This document shows, in pieces, positions 4,570 to 5,105 of a stretch of DNA of 5,105 nt. Under the pieces are notes generated by a model, which was not told the DNA's origin, did not search any database, and was given only the letters and a program-made list of their open reading frames with translations. How positions within the stretch are numbered: the stretch's first letter is position 1; each line of letters begins with the position of its first letter. The stretch comes from Globobulimina sp. (lineage: Eukaryota > Foraminifera > Rotaliida). The translations under genes and the position numbers were made by a program. The DNA lies in NCBI GenBank assembly GCA_003354225.1, contig PIVH01000724.1, forward strand, positions 1 to 5,105, given 5' to 3'.

Positions 4570-5105
4570 ATGCGTTTTTTGGATAAATTATTTATAGAAA
4601 ATGGTGAGTTTATTAATTTGTCATTTAATGGATATAAAAATGTTGATAAAATGCCAGTTGATCAATTTAAAGAGTTGCATAATATGCATTCATCCAAACA
4701 TAAAAAAATAAAATCATTTTGTTTAAAAAAATTAATGGTTATAATTCAAAAAAAATATGATCCATCAAACAATAAATTGGACGATAGAATAATTAATGAA
4801 ATATCATCGTTGCCCGCATACGAATCGTTCACTAAATTTGAGATTTTTAATAAAATATTTCGTTTTTTCAAATCGTTTGTTGTATATAATCTGTTTTTTT
4901 TTGTATATATTTATTGTTTATAATATGCAGAGTACATAGGACTACATGGGATGGTATGATTGAACAACAGCAAAAAATTAAAAAGAAAAAGAAAAGCAAT
5001 TCATTACTGAGACGAAAACATTGTCAAACAAAATTGAAAAAAAAACCCAAAATCATTAAAGTACCATCTTTTGCTGTATTTGTTAATGAAAAAGGAGAAA
5101 AATTG
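4570..5105 (+). CDS. Hypothetical Lys-rich protein, two exons, 3' end off the window
   Basis: Frame 1 starts at ATG 4570 and is coding-like to about 4874 (MRFLDKLFIENGEFINLSF...). It then enters T-rich sequence with a stop at 4921-4923. Splicing out 4875-4930 (GTTTGT...ATATGCAG, 56 nt, phase 2) joins TC to A as a Ser codon and opens frame 3 to the window end. That gives 160 codons so far and adds VHRTTWDGMIEQQQ and a strongly basic run (KIKKKKK, LRRKHCQTKLKKKPK) that may act in nuclear targeting or nucleic-acid binding. Without splicing, a 117-residue protein ends in an unlikely poly-Phe tail. The 4570 start is not secure: the frame is open from 4558, and an acceptor TTTATAG ending at 4597 could join it to the previous gene. 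The family is not recognised. Confidence 0.55.
4875..4930 (+). other. Candidate 56-nt phase-2 intron
   Basis: The donor GTTTGT and acceptor TTTATAATATGCAG flank a T-rich 56-nt segment. Removal restores an open frame of 58 codons to the end of the window. It matches the upstream candidate intron (54 nt, phase 2) in size and phase. A competing donor, GTATAT at 4882, has a good sequence but would lead to an immediate TAG at 4937-4939. Confidence 0.5.

Overview
The window looks like eukaryotic nuclear DNA that is very AT-rich. The reading frames use mostly A/T-ending codons and encode N/K/I-rich proteins with low-complexity acidic and Ser/Thr/Pro tracts. Frames can be joined across short GT...AG segments of 54 and 56 nt, and tRNA-like pol III elements and minisatellites are abundant. 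No bacterial operon signals are seen. An early-diverging fungus with an AT-rich, repeat-loaded genome (for example Glomeromycotina) would fit, but this is an inference from style; a protist cannot be excluded.

Positions 1-1400 are repeat-dominated. A possible 3' tip of an upstream coding exon (1-81) is followed by 11 GC-rich hairpin units (106-560), each centred on GCGNAGC. Two degenerate tRNA-like elements (597-659 and 963-1023) follow. Each keeps acceptor, D, anticodon and T stems but has no variable loop, and each ends in a T-run and a shared CTAGGG-containing tail. Between them lies AT-rich sequence with perfect inverted repeats. Then come an 11-bp minisatellite (1148-1191) and a second 11-bp-period array whose polarity flips near 1288, giving a potential foldback (1192-1393).

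Positions 1402-4407 hold one long + strand coding region in a single frame, broken only by a TAG at 3007-3009. That TAG lies inside a candidate 54-nt phase-2 intron (3006-3059). The part after the TAG has no ATG for over 230 codons, so it is best read as the continuation of the same gene. The spliced product would be about 983 residues with two zinc-finger-like Cys/His clusters, an acidic linker and a Pro-Thr-Ala repeat. I do not recognise the protein. Its 5' end has no ATG and starts directly against the minisatellite, so an upstream exon is missing, or the gene is truncated or starts later.

Positions 4408-5105 carry a 50-codon open frame (4416-4568) and a further coding region (4570 to the window end) that is best read across a 56-nt phase-2 intron (4875-4930) into a Lys-rich segment. 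Whether these are later exons of the same gene or a separate gene is unresolved; competing models are given. No convincing minus-strand gene was found.
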